A DNA stretch of 64,000 bases from Ideonella sp. A 288 (GCF_002198735.1 NZ_MWLO01000130.1:27651-91650); one strand, 5' to 3'. Shown: positions 41,690-50,683, counted from the stretch's first letter. The notes: generated from the sequence alone by a model not told the origin. Numbers and translations are program-made.

Positions 41690-42853
41690 ATGACGAGCAT
41701 CCGTACCCAGATCTTGGGCGTCCTGGCAGCCACGCTGCTGTCGGCCTGCGGTGGCAGCGACGACGCGCCGCGCCCGCCCAGCACCAAGGGTGCGTTCACG
41801 GCAGTGGTGTCCTTCGGCGACAGCCTCAGCGACGTCGGCGCCTATGCGCCGGCCACCTCGCTGGCCGGCAACGGTGCCGCGCCGTACTTCGGTGGCAAGT
41901 TCACCACCAACGGCGCGGGCAGCACGGTGTGGGTCGAGAACCTCGCCACCTCGCTCGGCCTGGCCGTCACGCCGGCCGAGGTGGGCTTCGCCGGCCAATC
42001 CGTCAAGTGCCCCGCGGCCGCGATCAGCGCCGCGCTGGCGACCACGTGCACGGCCTACGGCCAGGGTGGTTCGCGCGTCACCGACCCCAATGGCATCGGC
42101 AAGGCGGGCGGCGCGATGACCGTGCCGGTCGTCACCCAGATTGCCAACCACCTGGCGCGCTTCGGCAGCTTCAAGGCCAGCGACCTGATCTTCGTCTACG
42201 TCGGCAGCAACGACGTATTCACCCAGTTCGGCATCTTCAGCGCCAGGGCCACGCAGATCCAGACCGATGCCGCCACCGGCAAGATCACCCCCGATGCCGC
42301 CAACGTGGCCTTGGCGGCGGCACAGGCCGACGCGCAGGCTGCGATGCGGCAGGTGGCCACCGAACTGGCCGGCTACGTCAAGACGCAGATCCTCGCCAAG
42401 GGGGGTGTCTACGTGGCCGTGATGACGCTCAGCGATATCGTCGACACGCCGTTCGGCGCGTCGCTGCCGGCGTCTGTGCGACCGGTGCTCACCGAACTGT
42501 CGCGGTCCTTCAACGCATCGTTGCGCGAAGGCCTGAACGAGCAGCCGGTGCAGATCATCGACACCTTCCCGATCTTCAAGGACGTCGGTGCCCGCGCCAC
42601 CGCCCTGGGCTTCACCAACCAGACTGCGCCGGCCTGCGACGCCAGCAAGGTCTCGGCCGTCACCGGCGGCAAAGTGGTCGATGGCTCATCCCTGTTCTGC
42701 AACGTGACGCCGGGCGCGCCGTTCGATGCATTGCGTACCGGCGCGAGTGCCACGACGTGGTTCTTCGCCGACGGCGTGCATCCGACCACCGGCGGCCACA
42801 AGGCCTTCAGCGACGCGTTCGCAGCGCAACTGCGCCAGTTCGGCTGGATCTGA
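41690..42853 (+). CDS. SGNH/GDSL-family lipoprotein esterase
   Basis: The 387-residue protein is a predicted outer-membrane or periplasmic lipoprotein (LLSAC, lipidated C20) of the GDSL esterase/lipase family. Block I FGDSLSDVG contains the nucleophile S45; GSNDVFTQ is block III; FADGVHPTTGGH gives the Asp-His pair of block V. Family members cleave acyl esters; substrate unknown. ATG 41690 is preceded by AAGGGA at suitable distance, unlike the ATG two codons before. An operator-like palindrome lies upstream, suggesting a dedicated repressor. Confidence 0.92.
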   Translation: MTSIRTQILGVLAATLLSACGGSDDAPRPPSTKGAFTAVVSFGDSLSDVGAYAPATSLAGNGAAPYFGGKFTTNGAGSTVWVENLATSLGLAVTPAEVGFAGQSVKCPAAAISAALATTCTAYGQGGSRVTDPNGIGKAGGAMTVPVVTQIANHLARFGSFKASDLIFVYVGSNDVFTQFGIFSARATQIQTDAATGKITPDAANVALAAAQADAQAAMRQVATELAGYVKTQILAKGGVYVAVMTLSDIVDTPFGASLPASVRPVLTELSRSFNASLREGLNEQPVQIIDTFPIFKDVGARATALGFTNQTAPACDASKVSAVTGGKVVDGSSLFCNVTPGAPFDALRTGASATTWFFADGVHPTTGGHKAFSDAFAAQLRQFGWI

Positions 42854-42874
42854 TCGCCCCTTTTTCGCTGGGCC

Positions 42875-43150
42875 TCAGCGGCCCTGGTGCTGCAGGCTGA
42901 GCTTGAGCCACAGGATCCAGGCCGCCAGCACCAGTGTGACGAAGTTCGCCGCGATCACCGGCCAGGCCTCGATCATCACGCCGTAGGCCAGCCACAGGGC
43001 CACGCCGGTGGTGAACACGCTGTACATGCCCACCGAGATGCCGCTCACATCGCGTGTGCGCAGCGTGTGCACCACCTGGGGCACGAACGAAGCCGTGGTG
43101 AGCAGGGCGGCCAGGTAGCCGATGTGTTCGGGGGAGGGTATGGCGGTCAT
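42875..43150 (-). CDS. SemiSWEET-type sugar transporter (PQ-loop/MtN3)
   Basis: The 91-residue protein has three membrane segments and the PQ-loop signature SFVPQVVHTLRTRDVSG with SVGMYSVFTTGVALWLAYG, as in bacterial SemiSWEETs, which work as homodimers to move sugars. The substrate here is not known. Its ATG (43148-43150) overlaps the dacB stop as ATGA, so it is translated with the D-Ala-D-Ala carboxypeptidase, which is an unexpected partner. Confidence 0.9.
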   Translation of the reverse strand: MTAIPSPEHIGYLAALLTTASFVPQVVHTLRTRDVSGISVGMYSVFTTGVALWLAYGVMIEAWPVIAANFVTLVLAAWILWLKLSLQHQGR

Positions 43151-44601
43151 CTCTGGGGTGCGGGTGGTCGTTCGGCTGTGCTCGCCCAGCGCACCAGGGC
43201 GTCGAGCGCGGGTCGGGCCTGTTGCGCCCTGTCGTGGTTGATCAGCGCCACCACGACGAGACGTCGGCCGGCGGCGGCGTCCACAACCCCCGCGACGCCG
43301 ACCACGTCGCGCAGCGAGCCGGTCTTCAGGTGTGCTCGCCCGACGGCGGCGCGGGTCTGGCGCAGCGTGCCATCGAGCCCGGCCAGCGGCAGCGAACTCA
43401 GCAGCTCGGGCATCAGCGGTCCTTGCCAGGCCGCCTGCAGCAGCGCCGCCAGCGCGGCCGCCGACAGGCGGCCCTCGCGCGACAGGCCCGAGCCGTTGTC
43501 CACGATCACGCCCGCCGCCTCGTCGGCGCCCAGGCGCTGCGCCAGCCACCGGCGCAGCACGGTGCGGGCGGATTCGGCGTGCCCACCGCTGCCCTGCACC
43601 AAGCCCAGGGTGAGGAACAACTGCTGCGCCATCACGTTGTTGCTGAACTTGTTGATGTCGCGCACCACCTCGGCCAGCGGCGGCGATCGCAGCTCGAAGG
43701 TGGGCGGCGAGGTCGGTGCCGCGCCGTCGCGCACCGTGCCACCGAGCGTGCCGCCCATCTCCTGCCACATCGCCCGCAGCAGGCGGCTCGCAAAGCCGGT
43801 GGCGTCGGCATGGGCCAGGGCCCAGGTGCGCTCGCCGCAGCTGGCCGGGTAGGCGCCGCCGAAGCGCATGCGCGCCGGGTCGAGCGGCGTGGCCTTGAGG
43901 CCCGCGCGCCAATCGTCGCAGGCGCCGCCGGCCAGCGGCACCTGGGCATCGACCTGCACGCCGGCCAGCGCCGGCTCGGCGACGACGCGGGCGATGCCGC
44001 GCGCGGCATCGGGCGTGAAGGTGTACAGCACGCTCTGGTACGACAGCACCAGCGCGTCGGGCCGGACGTTGTAGGGCCGCAGCGGTTCGCCGTCGAAGTC
44101 GCCGGGCGCCGAGGCATCGGGCTGGAAGGCGCTGCGGTCCAGCACGATGTCGCCCCGGATCTCGCGCACGCCCATCTGCTGCACGCGCCGCAGCAGCAGC
44201 CACACCCGCTCGACGACCAGCTTGGGGTCGCCGCTGCCCTTGATGACCAGAGAGCCGTCGAGCACGCCGTCGCGCACGCTGCCGTCCAGCCACACCGGCG
44301 TCACCCACTGGTGGCCGGGGCCCAGCAGTTCGAGGCCGGCCAGCGTGGTGACCAGCTTGAACAGCGAGGCCGGATTCATCGGCTGGCGGGCCTGCCAGGC
44401 CAGCCATGGCGCGTCGGCCGAGCCGGCTTCCTGCACCACCACCGCCATGGCCTCGGGCGGCACCTGCGCACGGGCGAGGGCGGCACGCACTTCGGGCGGC
44501 AGCTGCGGGTTGCGGGCCGGGGCGGCCGGCGCGGCCACGGTGGCCAGGGCGACCGCCAGGCCCAGTGCCCCGGCGATCGGTGCGGCAAGGGATCGTCTCA
44601 T
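43147..44601 (-). CDS. dacB: D-alanyl-D-alanine carboxypeptidase/endopeptidase (PBP4 class)
   Basis: The 484-residue periplasmic class C low-molecular-mass penicillin-binding protein trims or cleaves peptidoglycan cross-links. It has an export signal (hydrophobic about 7-27, cleavage after APA), and the three active-site motifs: S79-LFK82, SNN in FSNNVMAQQ, and KTG in HLKTGSLRD. The large insertion between motifs I and II is typical of PBP4. It is divergent from tsaB with a 39-bp gap, and its stop overlaps the SemiSWEET start. Confidence 0.95.
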   Translation of the reverse strand: MRRSLAAPIAGALGLAVALATVAAPAAPARNPQLPPEVRAALARAQVPPEAMAVVVQEAGSADAPWLAWQARQPMNPASLFKLVTTLAGLELLGPGHQWVTPVWLDGSVRDGVLDGSLVIKGSGDPKLVVERVWLLLRRVQQMGVREIRGDIVLDRSAFQPDASAPGDFDGEPLRPYNVRPDALVLSYQSVLYTFTPDAARGIARVVAEPALAGVQVDAQVPLAGGACDDWRAGLKATPLDPARMRFGGAYPASCGERTWALAHADATGFASRLLRAMWQEMGGTLGGTVRDGAAPTSPPTFELRSPPLAEVVRDINKFSNNVMAQQLFLTLGLVQGSGGHAESARTVLRRWLAQRLGADEAAGVIVDNGSGLSREGRLSAAALAALLQAAWQGPLMPELLSSLPLAGLDGTLRQTRAAVGRAHLKTGSLRDVVGVAGVVDAAAGRRLVVVALINHDRAQQARPALDALVRWASTAERPPAPQR

Positions 44602-44623
44602 CGAGGCCGGATGATGGCACGGC

Positions 44624-44629
44624 TACACT
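44624..44629 (+). promoter_or_regulatory. Predicted -10 element of the tsaB-rimI-udg operon
   Basis: TACACT ends 11 bases before the tsaB ATG, predicting a leader of about 5 nt. The whole dacB-tsaB gap is 39 bp. No Shine-Dalgarno sequence precedes the ATG. Confidence 0.4.
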
Positions 44630-44640
44630 CGTGCGCCCCG

Positions 44641-45372
44641 ATGGAACCCTGCCTGCTCGCCCTCGACACGTCCACCGAGCGCATGGCGCTGGCGCTGCTG
44701 TGGCCCGGTGGCTCGCTGGCCCATGTCGAGGCCGGTGGCGCCGCGGCGTCCGGTCGGCTGATCCCTGCCGCGATCGGCCTGCTGGCGCAGGCCGGCCTGT
44801 CGATGCAGCAGCTCGATGCCATTGCCTTCGGCGCCGGCCCGGGCGCCTTCACCGGCCTGCGCACCGCCTGTGCCGTGGCCCAGGGCCTGGCCTTCGGCAT
44901 CGGGCAGCCGGTGCTGCCGCTGGACAGCCTGATGCTGGTGGCCGAGGACGCGCTGGGGCAGGCCGGCGGAGCCGATGCGTTGCGGGCGGCGCACGGCCCG
45001 CTGTGGGTGGCGATGGACGCCCGCATGGACGAGGTCTACGCCGCCGCCTACGCGATGGTCGACGGCCGCTGGCAGGTGCGGGTGGCACCGGCGCTGTACG
45101 CGCTGGACGCGCTGTCCCGGTGTTGGGAGATCGAGCCGCCGGCGATGGTGGCCGGCAGCGCGATCGCTGCTTTCGGCGATCGCCTGCCGGTCGGGTCGGC
45201 GAGGACCTGGCCCGTCGAGCATCACCGCGGCGAAGCCCTGGCGCGTCTGGCCCGTCGGGCCTGGGCCCCGGGGTTGGCCATCGACCCCGCACTGGCCCTG
45301 CCGCTGTACCTGCGCGACAAGGTGGCCTTGACCACCGAAGAGCGTGCCGTGCGCGCCGCCGCCCGCGCCTGA
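44641..45372 (+). CDS. tsaB: tRNA t6A37 biosynthesis protein TsaB
   Basis: The 243-residue protein is the inactive ASKHA-fold scaffold that binds TsaD in threonylcarbamoyl transfer. The opening LLALDTSTERMALAL, the GAGPGAFTGLRTACAVAQGLAF segment and VAMDARMDEVYAAAY match the family. ATG 44641 is the natural start. rimI follows after 25 bp, then a uracil-DNA glycosylase, a gene order often seen in beta-proteobacteria. Confidence 0.96.
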   Translation: MEPCLLALDTSTERMALALLWPGGSLAHVEAGGAAASGRLIPAAIGLLAQAGLSMQQLDAIAFGAGPGAFTGLRTACAVAQGLAFGIGQPVLPLDSLMLVAEDALGQAGGADALRAAHGPLWVAMDARMDEVYAAAYAMVDGRWQVRVAPALYALDALSRCWEIEPPAMVAGSAIAAFGDRLPVGSARTWPVEHHRGEALARLARRAWAPGLAIDPALALPLYLRDKVALTTEERAVRAAARA

Positions 45373-45397
45373 TCGCCCCAATCGCCCACACCCCGCC

Positions 45398-45871
45398 ATG
45401 TCGACCCGAGTGCTGCCGATGACCACCGCCGACCTCGACGAGGTGATGGCCATCGAGGTGGTGGCCTACAGCCACCCCTGGACGCGGGGCAACTTCATCG
45501 ATTCGCTGGTGGCCGGCTACCTGGCCTGGCGCCTCGTCGACGATGCGGGCCGCTGCATCGGCTACTGCGTCGCCATGGCCGGTGTCGAGGAGACGCACCT
45601 GCTCAACCTCACGGTGGCGCCGTCGCGCCAGGGCCGTGGCCATGGCCGGGCGCTGTTGAGCGCCCTGTGCGCCGACTGCACGGCGCGCGGCGACCAGATG
45701 CTGTGGCTCGAGGTGCGGCAGAGCAACGACGGCGCGCGGCGCCTGTACGCGCGCTTCGGTTTCGCCGAGGTGGGCCTGCGGCGCGATTACTACCCTGCCG
45801 GATCGGGTCGCCGGGAACATGCCGTGGTGATGAGCCTGTCACTCGTGGGACGCGTCCATGCGCTGGACTGA
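45398..45871 (+). CDS. rimI: Ribosomal protein S18 alanine N-acetyltransferase
   Basis: The 157-residue GNAT acetyltransferase has the RimI core: [40 protein letters not shown] (acetyl-CoA loop QGRGHG) and RRLYARFGFAEVGLRRDYY. The known role is acetylation of the N-terminal Ala of S18, and TsaB-RimI linkage is common. ATG 45398 (MSTRVLPM) gives family length; an upstream extension is unsupported. Its 3' end overlaps the UDG start by 14 bases. Confidence 0.92.
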   Translation: MSTRVLPMTTADLDEVMAIEVVAYSHPWTRGNFIDSLVAGYLAWRLVDDAGRCIGYCVAMAGVEETHLLNLTVAPSRQGRGHGRALLSALCADCTARGDQMLWLEVRQSNDGARRLYARFGFAEVGLRRDYYPAGSGRREHAVVMSLSLVGRVHALD

Positions 45872-46799
45872 GCGCCAGCGCGCGATGCTGCGCGAGATGG
45901 GCATCGCGATGTGGCAGCCGCCCGGCGAGGCCGTGGCGGACGGGGCCGCGGCAGAGTCCGCGGCGGCCGATGGGCCGGCGCCGGCCACCGCGGCTGCACC
46001 GCCCGTGCCGCGCATGCCGGCACCGCTGCCCCCGGTCGCGGAGCCTGCCGTGCGTCCCAATGCCGGGCCACCTCAGGCGCAAACCGTGCCGCCGCAGGCC
46101 GTTGCCGAGCCGCCGGCTCGCGCGGCCGCGCTGACGCACGGCCTGCCTGCCACTGCACCGTCCGATGCGTCCGTGGCGTCGGCGCCATCGACGATGCCCG
46201 GCGTCGAGTCGATGGACTGGACCGCATTGCGTGCCGCCGTCGCGGGGTGTACCGCCTGCGGCCTGTGCCAGTCGCGCACGCAGACGGTGTTTGGCGTCGG
46301 CCACGAGCGGGCGCACTGGATGATCGTCGGCGAGGCGCCGGGCGAGCAGGAAGACCTGCGCGGCGAGCCCTTCGTCGGGCCGGCCGGGCGCCTGCTCGAC
46401 CGCATGCTGCTGTCGCTGGGGCTCACCCGAGGGCCGGCCGATGCGCCACAGCAGGTCTACATCGCCAACACGCTGAAGTGCCGGCCGCCGCGCAACCGCA
46501 ACCCCGAGCCGCAGGAACTGCGGCAGTGCCAGCCCTACCTCGAGCGCCAGGTGGCCCTGGTGCAGCCGCGCGTGATCGTCGCGATGGGCCGCTTTGCGGT
46601 GCAGTCGCTGCTGGGCAGCGACGAGCCCATCGGCCGCCTGCGCGGCCGCGTGCACGCCTGGCGCGGCCATCCGCTGGTGGTCACCTACCACCCGGCCTAC
46701 CTGCTGCGCCAACCCGGTGAGAAAGCCCGCGCCTGGGCCGACCTGTGCCTGGCGGCCTCGGTGGTCGACCGTCTGGCCGACGCCGCGCCGACGCCCTGA
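45858..46799 (+). CDS. Uracil-DNA glycosylase, family 4 (Fe-S)
   Basis: The 313-residue protein removes uracil from DNA. The catalytic domain (about 120-312) has iron-sulphur ligands C131, C134, C208 and C224, the GEAPGEQED motif, FVGPAGRLLD and the late HPAYLLR motif. Between about residues 22 and 120 there is a long Ala/Pro-rich low-complexity insert that is not part of the enzyme fold. The ATG lies inside the rimI end, so translation is coupled to it. Confidence 0.93.
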   Translation: MRWTERQRAMLREMGIAMWQPPGEAVADGAAAESAAADGPAPATAAAPPVPRMPAPLPPVAEPAVRPNAGPPQAQTVPPQAVAEPPARAAALTHGLPATAPSDASVASAPSTMPGVESMDWTALRAAVAGCTACGLCQSRTQTVFGVGHERAHWMIVGEAPGEQEDLRGEPFVGPAGRLLDRMLLSLGLTRGPADAPQQVYIANTLKCRPPRNRNPEPQELRQCQPYLERQVALVQPRVIVAMGRFAVQSLLGSDEPIGRLRGRVHAWRGHPLVVTYHPAYLLRQPGEKARAWADLCLAASVVDRLADAAPTP

Positions 46800-46870
46800 A
46801 GCCGCTGCGAGCAGGCGAATCGGCCCGATGCCGTCGGGGCGTGGACCTCGGCGGACGCGCCGTTTCGGCG

Positions 46871-48241
46871 TCAGCCCTTCGGGGCCTTCACCGGCCGCGT
46901 CCAGGCGGACAGCGACACCTGCTTGGCGCGCGCCACCGTCAGCTGTCCGGGCGGGGTGTCCTTGCTGACGGTGCTGCCGCCGCCGATGGTGCCGCCGGCA
47001 CCGATGGTGACCGGCGCCACCAGCACGCAGTTCGAGCCGATGTGCGCATCGTTGCCGATCACGGTGCGGTGCTTGTTGGCACCGTCGTAGTTGGCGGTGA
47101 TGCTGCCGGCGCCGTAGTTGACGCGCTCGCCCACCGTGGCGTCGCCCAGGTAGGCCAGGTGGTTGGCCTTGGCGCCGCGCGCCAGCGTGGAGTTCTTCAC
47201 CTCGACGAAGTTGCCGATGTGCACCTCGGGGCCCAGCTCGGCGCCCGGCCGCAGCCGCGCATACGGCCCCACCAGGGCACCGGCGCCCACGTGGGCACCC
47301 TCGATGTGGGTGAACGGGTGGATCACCGCACCGGCGTCGATCACCGCGTCGCGGATCACGCAGTGCGCACCGATGCGCACCTCGTCGCCCAGCGCCACCG
47401 TGCCCTCGAAGACGCAGCCGACGTCGATCTCCACGTCCTGGCCCGTGTGCAGCGTGCCGCGCAGGTCGAAGCGGGCGGGGTCGATCAGCCGCACGCCGGC
47501 TTCCATCAGCCGGTGGGCCTGCCGCTTCTGGTACCGGCGCTCGAGGTCGGCCAGTTGCACCGGGCTGTTGACGCCCAGCACCTCGGTCTCGTCGGCCACC
47601 TGGCTGGCCACCACCGGCACGCCCTGTGCCACGGCCATGGCGACGATGTCGGTCAGGTAGTACTCGCCCTGCACGTTGTCGTTGCGCAGGGCGCCGACCC
47701 AGCGCTTGAGCAGCGCCGTGGGCGCCGCCATGATGCCGGTGTAGATCTCCCGCACCTCGCGCTGGGCGGGCGTGGCGTCCTTGTGCTCGACGATGCCGAG
47801 CACCGCGCCGTCGCTGCCGCGCAGGATGCGGCCGTAGCCGGTGGGGTCGTCCAGCTCGATCGTCAGCAGTGCCAGCCGCTCGCCGCCGCAGGCGTCCACC
47901 AGCGCCTGCGTGGTGCCGGCGGCGATCAAGGGCACGTCGCCGTTGAGGATCAGCGTGGTGCCATCGGCACCCAGGTGCGGCACCACCTGCTGGATGGCGT
48001 GGCCGGTGCCGAGTTGCGGCTCCTGGCGCACCGACAGGGCGCCGCTCGGCCGGATAGCCTGCTCCACCTGGTCGGCGCCGTGGCCGGTGATGACGAGGGT
48101 GGGATGCCGGCCGAGCTGGGCGGTGGTGTCCAGCACATGCTGCAACAAAGCCCTGCCGGCCAAACGGTGCAACACTTTGGGCAGGCGGGACTTCATGCGG
48201 GTGCCTTTGCCCGCGGCCATGATCACGATGTCGAGTGCCAT
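46871..48241 (-). CDS. glmU: Bifunctional GlcNAc-1-P uridyltransferase / GlcN-1-P acetyltransferase
   Basis: The 456-residue enzyme makes UDP-GlcNAc for peptidoglycan and LPS. The N-terminal uridyltransferase has MAAGKGTRMKSRLPKVLH and LNGDVPLI; the C-terminal part (about 250-456) is a left-handed beta-helix of hexapeptide repeats with GPYARLRPGAELG and NYDGANKHRTVIG. ATG 48241 (MALDIVIMAAG) is the standard start; its complement shares the CATG with the ATG of the divergent lipoprotein gene. glmS is not in the window. Confidence 0.97.
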   Translation of the reverse strand: MALDIVIMAAGKGTRMKSRLPKVLHRLAGRALLQHVLDTTAQLGRHPTLVITGHGADQVEQAIRPSGALSVRQEPQLGTGHAIQQVVPHLGADGTTLILNGDVPLIAAGTTQALVDACGGERLALLTIELDDPTGYGRILRGSDGAVLGIVEHKDATPAQREVREIYTGIMAAPTALLKRWVGALRNDNVQGEYYLTDIVAMAVAQGVPVVASQVADETEVLGVNSPVQLADLERRYQKRQAHRLMEAGVRLIDPARFDLRGTLHTGQDVEIDVGCVFEGTVALGDEVRIGAHCVIRDAVIDAGAVIHPFTHIEGAHVGAGALVGPYARLRPGAELGPEVHIGNFVEVKNSTLARGAKANHLAYLGDATVGERVNYGAGSITANYDGANKHRTVIGNDAHIGSNCVLVAPVTIGAGGTIGGGSTVSKDTPPGQLTVARAKQVSLSAWTRPVKAPKG

Positions 48242-49151
48242 GAGATTGCTGTTTTCTTTGCGCAGGATGGGGTGGTGGGTCGCGGTGCTGCTGCCTCTGC
48301 TGACGGGGTGCAGCACCGTGCGGCTGACCTATGGCCAGGGCCCGATGCTCGCCTACTGGTGGCTCGACGGCTATGTCGATTTCACCACCGAGCAGGCCCC
48401 GCAGGCCAAGGCGGCGCTGGAGGACTGGTTCGCCTGGCATCGTGCCACCCAGCTCAACGACTACGCGGCGTGGCTGGCCACGGCACAGCGCCTGGCCGTG
48501 GACAACATCACGCCGGCCCAGGTCTGCCGCCTGATGGACGAGGGCGAGCGCCATGTCGAGCGGGCGTTCGACCAGGCTGTGCCGTCGATGGCCGAGATCG
48601 TGCGTGGCTTCACGCCGGCCCAGCTGCGCCACATCGAGCAGCGCTATGCCAAGGGCAACGACGATTGGGCGCGCGACCACCTGCAGCAGCAGCCCGGCGA
48701 CCGCCTGGCCGCCGAGACCAAGCGCTGGGTGGAGCGCTCCGAGAACGTCTACGGCTCGATCGACGCCGCCCAGCGCCGCCTGATCGCCACCGGGCTGGCG
48801 GCCTCGCCCAGCGATCCGCAGCGCTGGGCCGACGAGCGCCGCCAGCGCCAGCAGGACATCCTGCGGGGCCTGCGCCAACTGCTGGCCGAGCGGGCGGATG
48901 CGGCCCAGGTGCAGGCGGCGCTGCGGGCCTTCGCGGTGCAGTTCAGTCAGTCGCCGCGGCTCGAGTACCGCGCCTACCGCCAGCGGCTCAAGGACGCCAA
49001 CTGCCAGCTGGCGGCCACGCTGCACAACAGCACCACCGCGGCCCAGCGCCAGCGGGCGGTGGACAAGCTGCGCGGCTGGGAGGACGACCTGCGCTCGCTG
49101 GCCCGCGATCCGGTCAGCGGCTCAAGGGCACCGTCACCGGGCGCGGGCTGA
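48240..49151 (+). CDS. DUF6279 family lipoprotein
   Basis: The 303-residue protein starts with a lipoprotein signal (MRLLFSLRRMGWWVAVLLPLL region then LLTGC). The mature part is helical and matches DUF6279 (LTYGQGPMLAYWWLDGYVDF, QAPQAKAALEDWFAWHR, CRLMDEGERHVERAFDQ). Role is unknown. The ATG (48240-48242) overlaps the glmU start codon on the other strand. A start at the internal Met 48267 (MGWWVAV) is also possible and would keep the signal. It converges with the DUF4136 gene with a 38-bp overlap. Confidence 0.8.
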   Translation: MRLLFSLRRMGWWVAVLLPLLTGCSTVRLTYGQGPMLAYWWLDGYVDFTTEQAPQAKAALEDWFAWHRATQLNDYAAWLATAQRLAVDNITPAQVCRLMDEGERHVERAFDQAVPSMAEIVRGFTPAQLRHIEQRYAKGNDDWARDHLQQQPGDRLAAETKRWVERSENVYGSIDAAQRRLIATGLAASPSDPQRWADERRQRQQDILRGLRQLLAERADAAQVQAALRAFAVQFSQSPRLEYRAYRQRLKDANCQLAATLHNSTTAAQRQRAVDKLRGWEDDLRSLARDPVSGSRAPSPGAG

Positions 49152-49719
49152 GCCCCGAGGCAGGAAAGTCGGTCAGCGCGGCGGCGTACATCGGGGCCAG
49201 CAGGTCGGCGATGCCACCGTTCAGGCCTTCGTTGCTGGCGCGGGCCTCGTACAGCGGCTTGCCGGTCGCGCGGTCGCGCAGCAGCATCGCCGCCTCTCGC
49301 TCGTAGCGGGTGGGTGCATTGTACCAGCCCATGCCCCAGGTGGGGCCGCGCCAGGGGTTGTGGCGCCAGCGGCCGAAGCCGCCGGGCCACCACATCGGGT
49401 CGTCCCAGGGCGACGATTCGGTGCGGCTGACGCGTGCGCCCAGTTGCACCAGCACGTCGGGCTCGGCGCCGGCGGCCACGGGCTTGAAGCCGGCGCGCTC
49501 GAGCGCCGGTCGCGCCGCGTCTTCCAGCGCCTGCTGCGCCTCGGCCCGGGCCTGCTGCGAGGGCAGGCGCTCGAAGGCGTAGGTGCCCGGTGCGCGCCCC
49601 GCCGGCCAGTCGCCGAAGGTGGACACGTCGAAGGTGAGCTGGTTGAACGAGGCACAGCCGCCGAGCGCGGCTGCGGTCGCCACCGCCGTCAGTCCCAGGA
49701 TCACGAGGCGTCGGGTCAT
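49114..49719 (-). CDS. DUF4136 family lipoprotein
   Basis: The 201-residue protein has a lipoprotein signal (AALGGC, lipidated Cys about 22) and a DUF4136 domain (SFNQLTFDVSTFGDWPAG, GTYAFERLPSQQA, ALERAGFKPV, EPDVLVQL). Near residues 105-135 a Trp/Gly/Pro-rich stretch (MWWPGGFGRWRHNPW) is unusual. Function is unknown. It is 4 bp downstream of ttcA and probably belongs to the SDR-folB-ttcA operon. Confidence 0.85.
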   Translation of the reverse strand: MTRRLVILGLTAVATAAALGGCASFNQLTFDVSTFGDWPAGRAPGTYAFERLPSQQARAEAQQALEDAARPALERAGFKPVAAGAEPDVLVQLGARVSRTESSPWDDPMWWPGGFGRWRHNPWRGPTWGMGWYNAPTRYEREAAMLLRDRATGKPLYEARASNEGLNGGIADLLAPMYAAALTDFPASGLSPRPVTVPLSR

Positions 49720-49723
49720 GGCG

Positions 49724-50683
49724 TCACCTGTCGAGTTGAAGTTGCACCACTGAGGCCGATCCCGAGGCCGATGGCGACGGACCGCAATCGTCGTCCTCGT
49801 CGAAGGCCTTGTCGCCGTCGGGGTTGGCCGTGCCGGTGGGCGCGAGCGTGGTGAACGGGAACAGCCGGCGGTCCATCAGGTGCGACAGCGTGACGTGGCC
49901 CATCGCATGCAGCATGTTGTCGGTGCGGCCGGGGTATTGCCGCTCCCAGTCGCGCACCATCTGCCGGATCTGCACGCGCTGCAGGTTGTCCTGGCTGCCG
50001 CACAGCGTGCACGGGATGATCGGGAACTGGCGGTGCACCGCCCAGCGCTCGAGGTCGGTTTCGGCCACCGCGGCCAGCGGCCGGATCACGGTGTGGCGAC
50101 CATCGTCGCTGACCAGCTTGGGCGGCATGCCCTTGAGCCGTCCGCCGAAGAACATGTTCATCAGCAGCGTGACCACCATGTCGTCGCGGTGGTGGCCGAG
50201 CGCGATCTTGGTGGCGCCCAGTTCGCCGGCCACGCGGTACAGGATGCCGCGCCGCAGCCGCGAGCACAGCGAGCACATGGTGTTGCCCTCGGGCACCAGA
50301 CGCTTGACGATGGAGTAGGTGTCCTGCGTCTCGATGTGGAAGGGCACGCCCAGGCCGCGCAGGTAGTCGGGCAGCACGTGGTCGGGGAAGCCGGGCTGCT
50401 TCTGGTCGAGGTTGACGGCCACGATCTCGAAACGCACCGGCGCGCGCTTCTGCAGCCCGAGCAGGATGTCGAGCAGCGCGTAGCTGTCCTTGCCGCCGGA
50501 CAGGCACACCATCACCTTGTCGCCGGCCTCGATCATGTTGTAGTCGACGATGGCCTGGCCGACCTGCCGGTGCAGGCGCTTGCTGAGCTTGTTCATCTCG
50601 AACGCGAGCCTTCGCGGGTCGCGGTCGAGCGTGGTGGCGGTCGGGTTGGGGGCCAGGCCGGGGGCCAGGTCAGGGGCGTTCAT
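49724..50683 (-). CDS. ttcA: tRNA 2-thiocytidine(32) synthetase TtcA
   Basis: The 319-residue enzyme thiolates C32 of some tRNAs, using an Fe-S cluster. The N-terminal region has the PP-loop [13 protein letters not shown], and the two CxxC motifs are CSLC ([11 protein letters not shown]) and CTLC (IPCTLCGSQ). The [14 protein letters not shown] block is also conserved. ATG 50683 overlaps the folB stop as ATGA. The C-terminal 35 residues are low complexity. Confidence 0.96.
   Translation of the reverse strand: MNAPDLAPGLAPNPTATTLDRDPRRLAFEMNKLSKRLHRQVGQAIVDYNMIEAGDKVMVCLSGGKDSYALLDILLGLQKRAPVRFEIVAVNLDQKQPGFPDHVLPDYLRGLGVPFHIETQDTYSIVKRLVPEGNTMCSLCSRLRRGILYRVAGELGATKIALGHHRDDMVVTLLMNMFFGGRLKGMPPKLVSDDGRHTVIRPLAAVAETDLERWAVHRQFPIIPCTLCGSQDNLQRVQIRQMVRDWERQYPGRTDNMLHAMGHVTLSHLMDRRLFPFTTLAPTGTANPDGDKAFDEDDDCGPSPSASGSASVVQLQLDR

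Noticed and set aside
45609..49025. A 1138-codon antisense open frame across rimI, udg and glmU
   Set aside because: Its translation is low-complexity and lies opposite three recognised genes; long antisense frames are expected at 70% GC.
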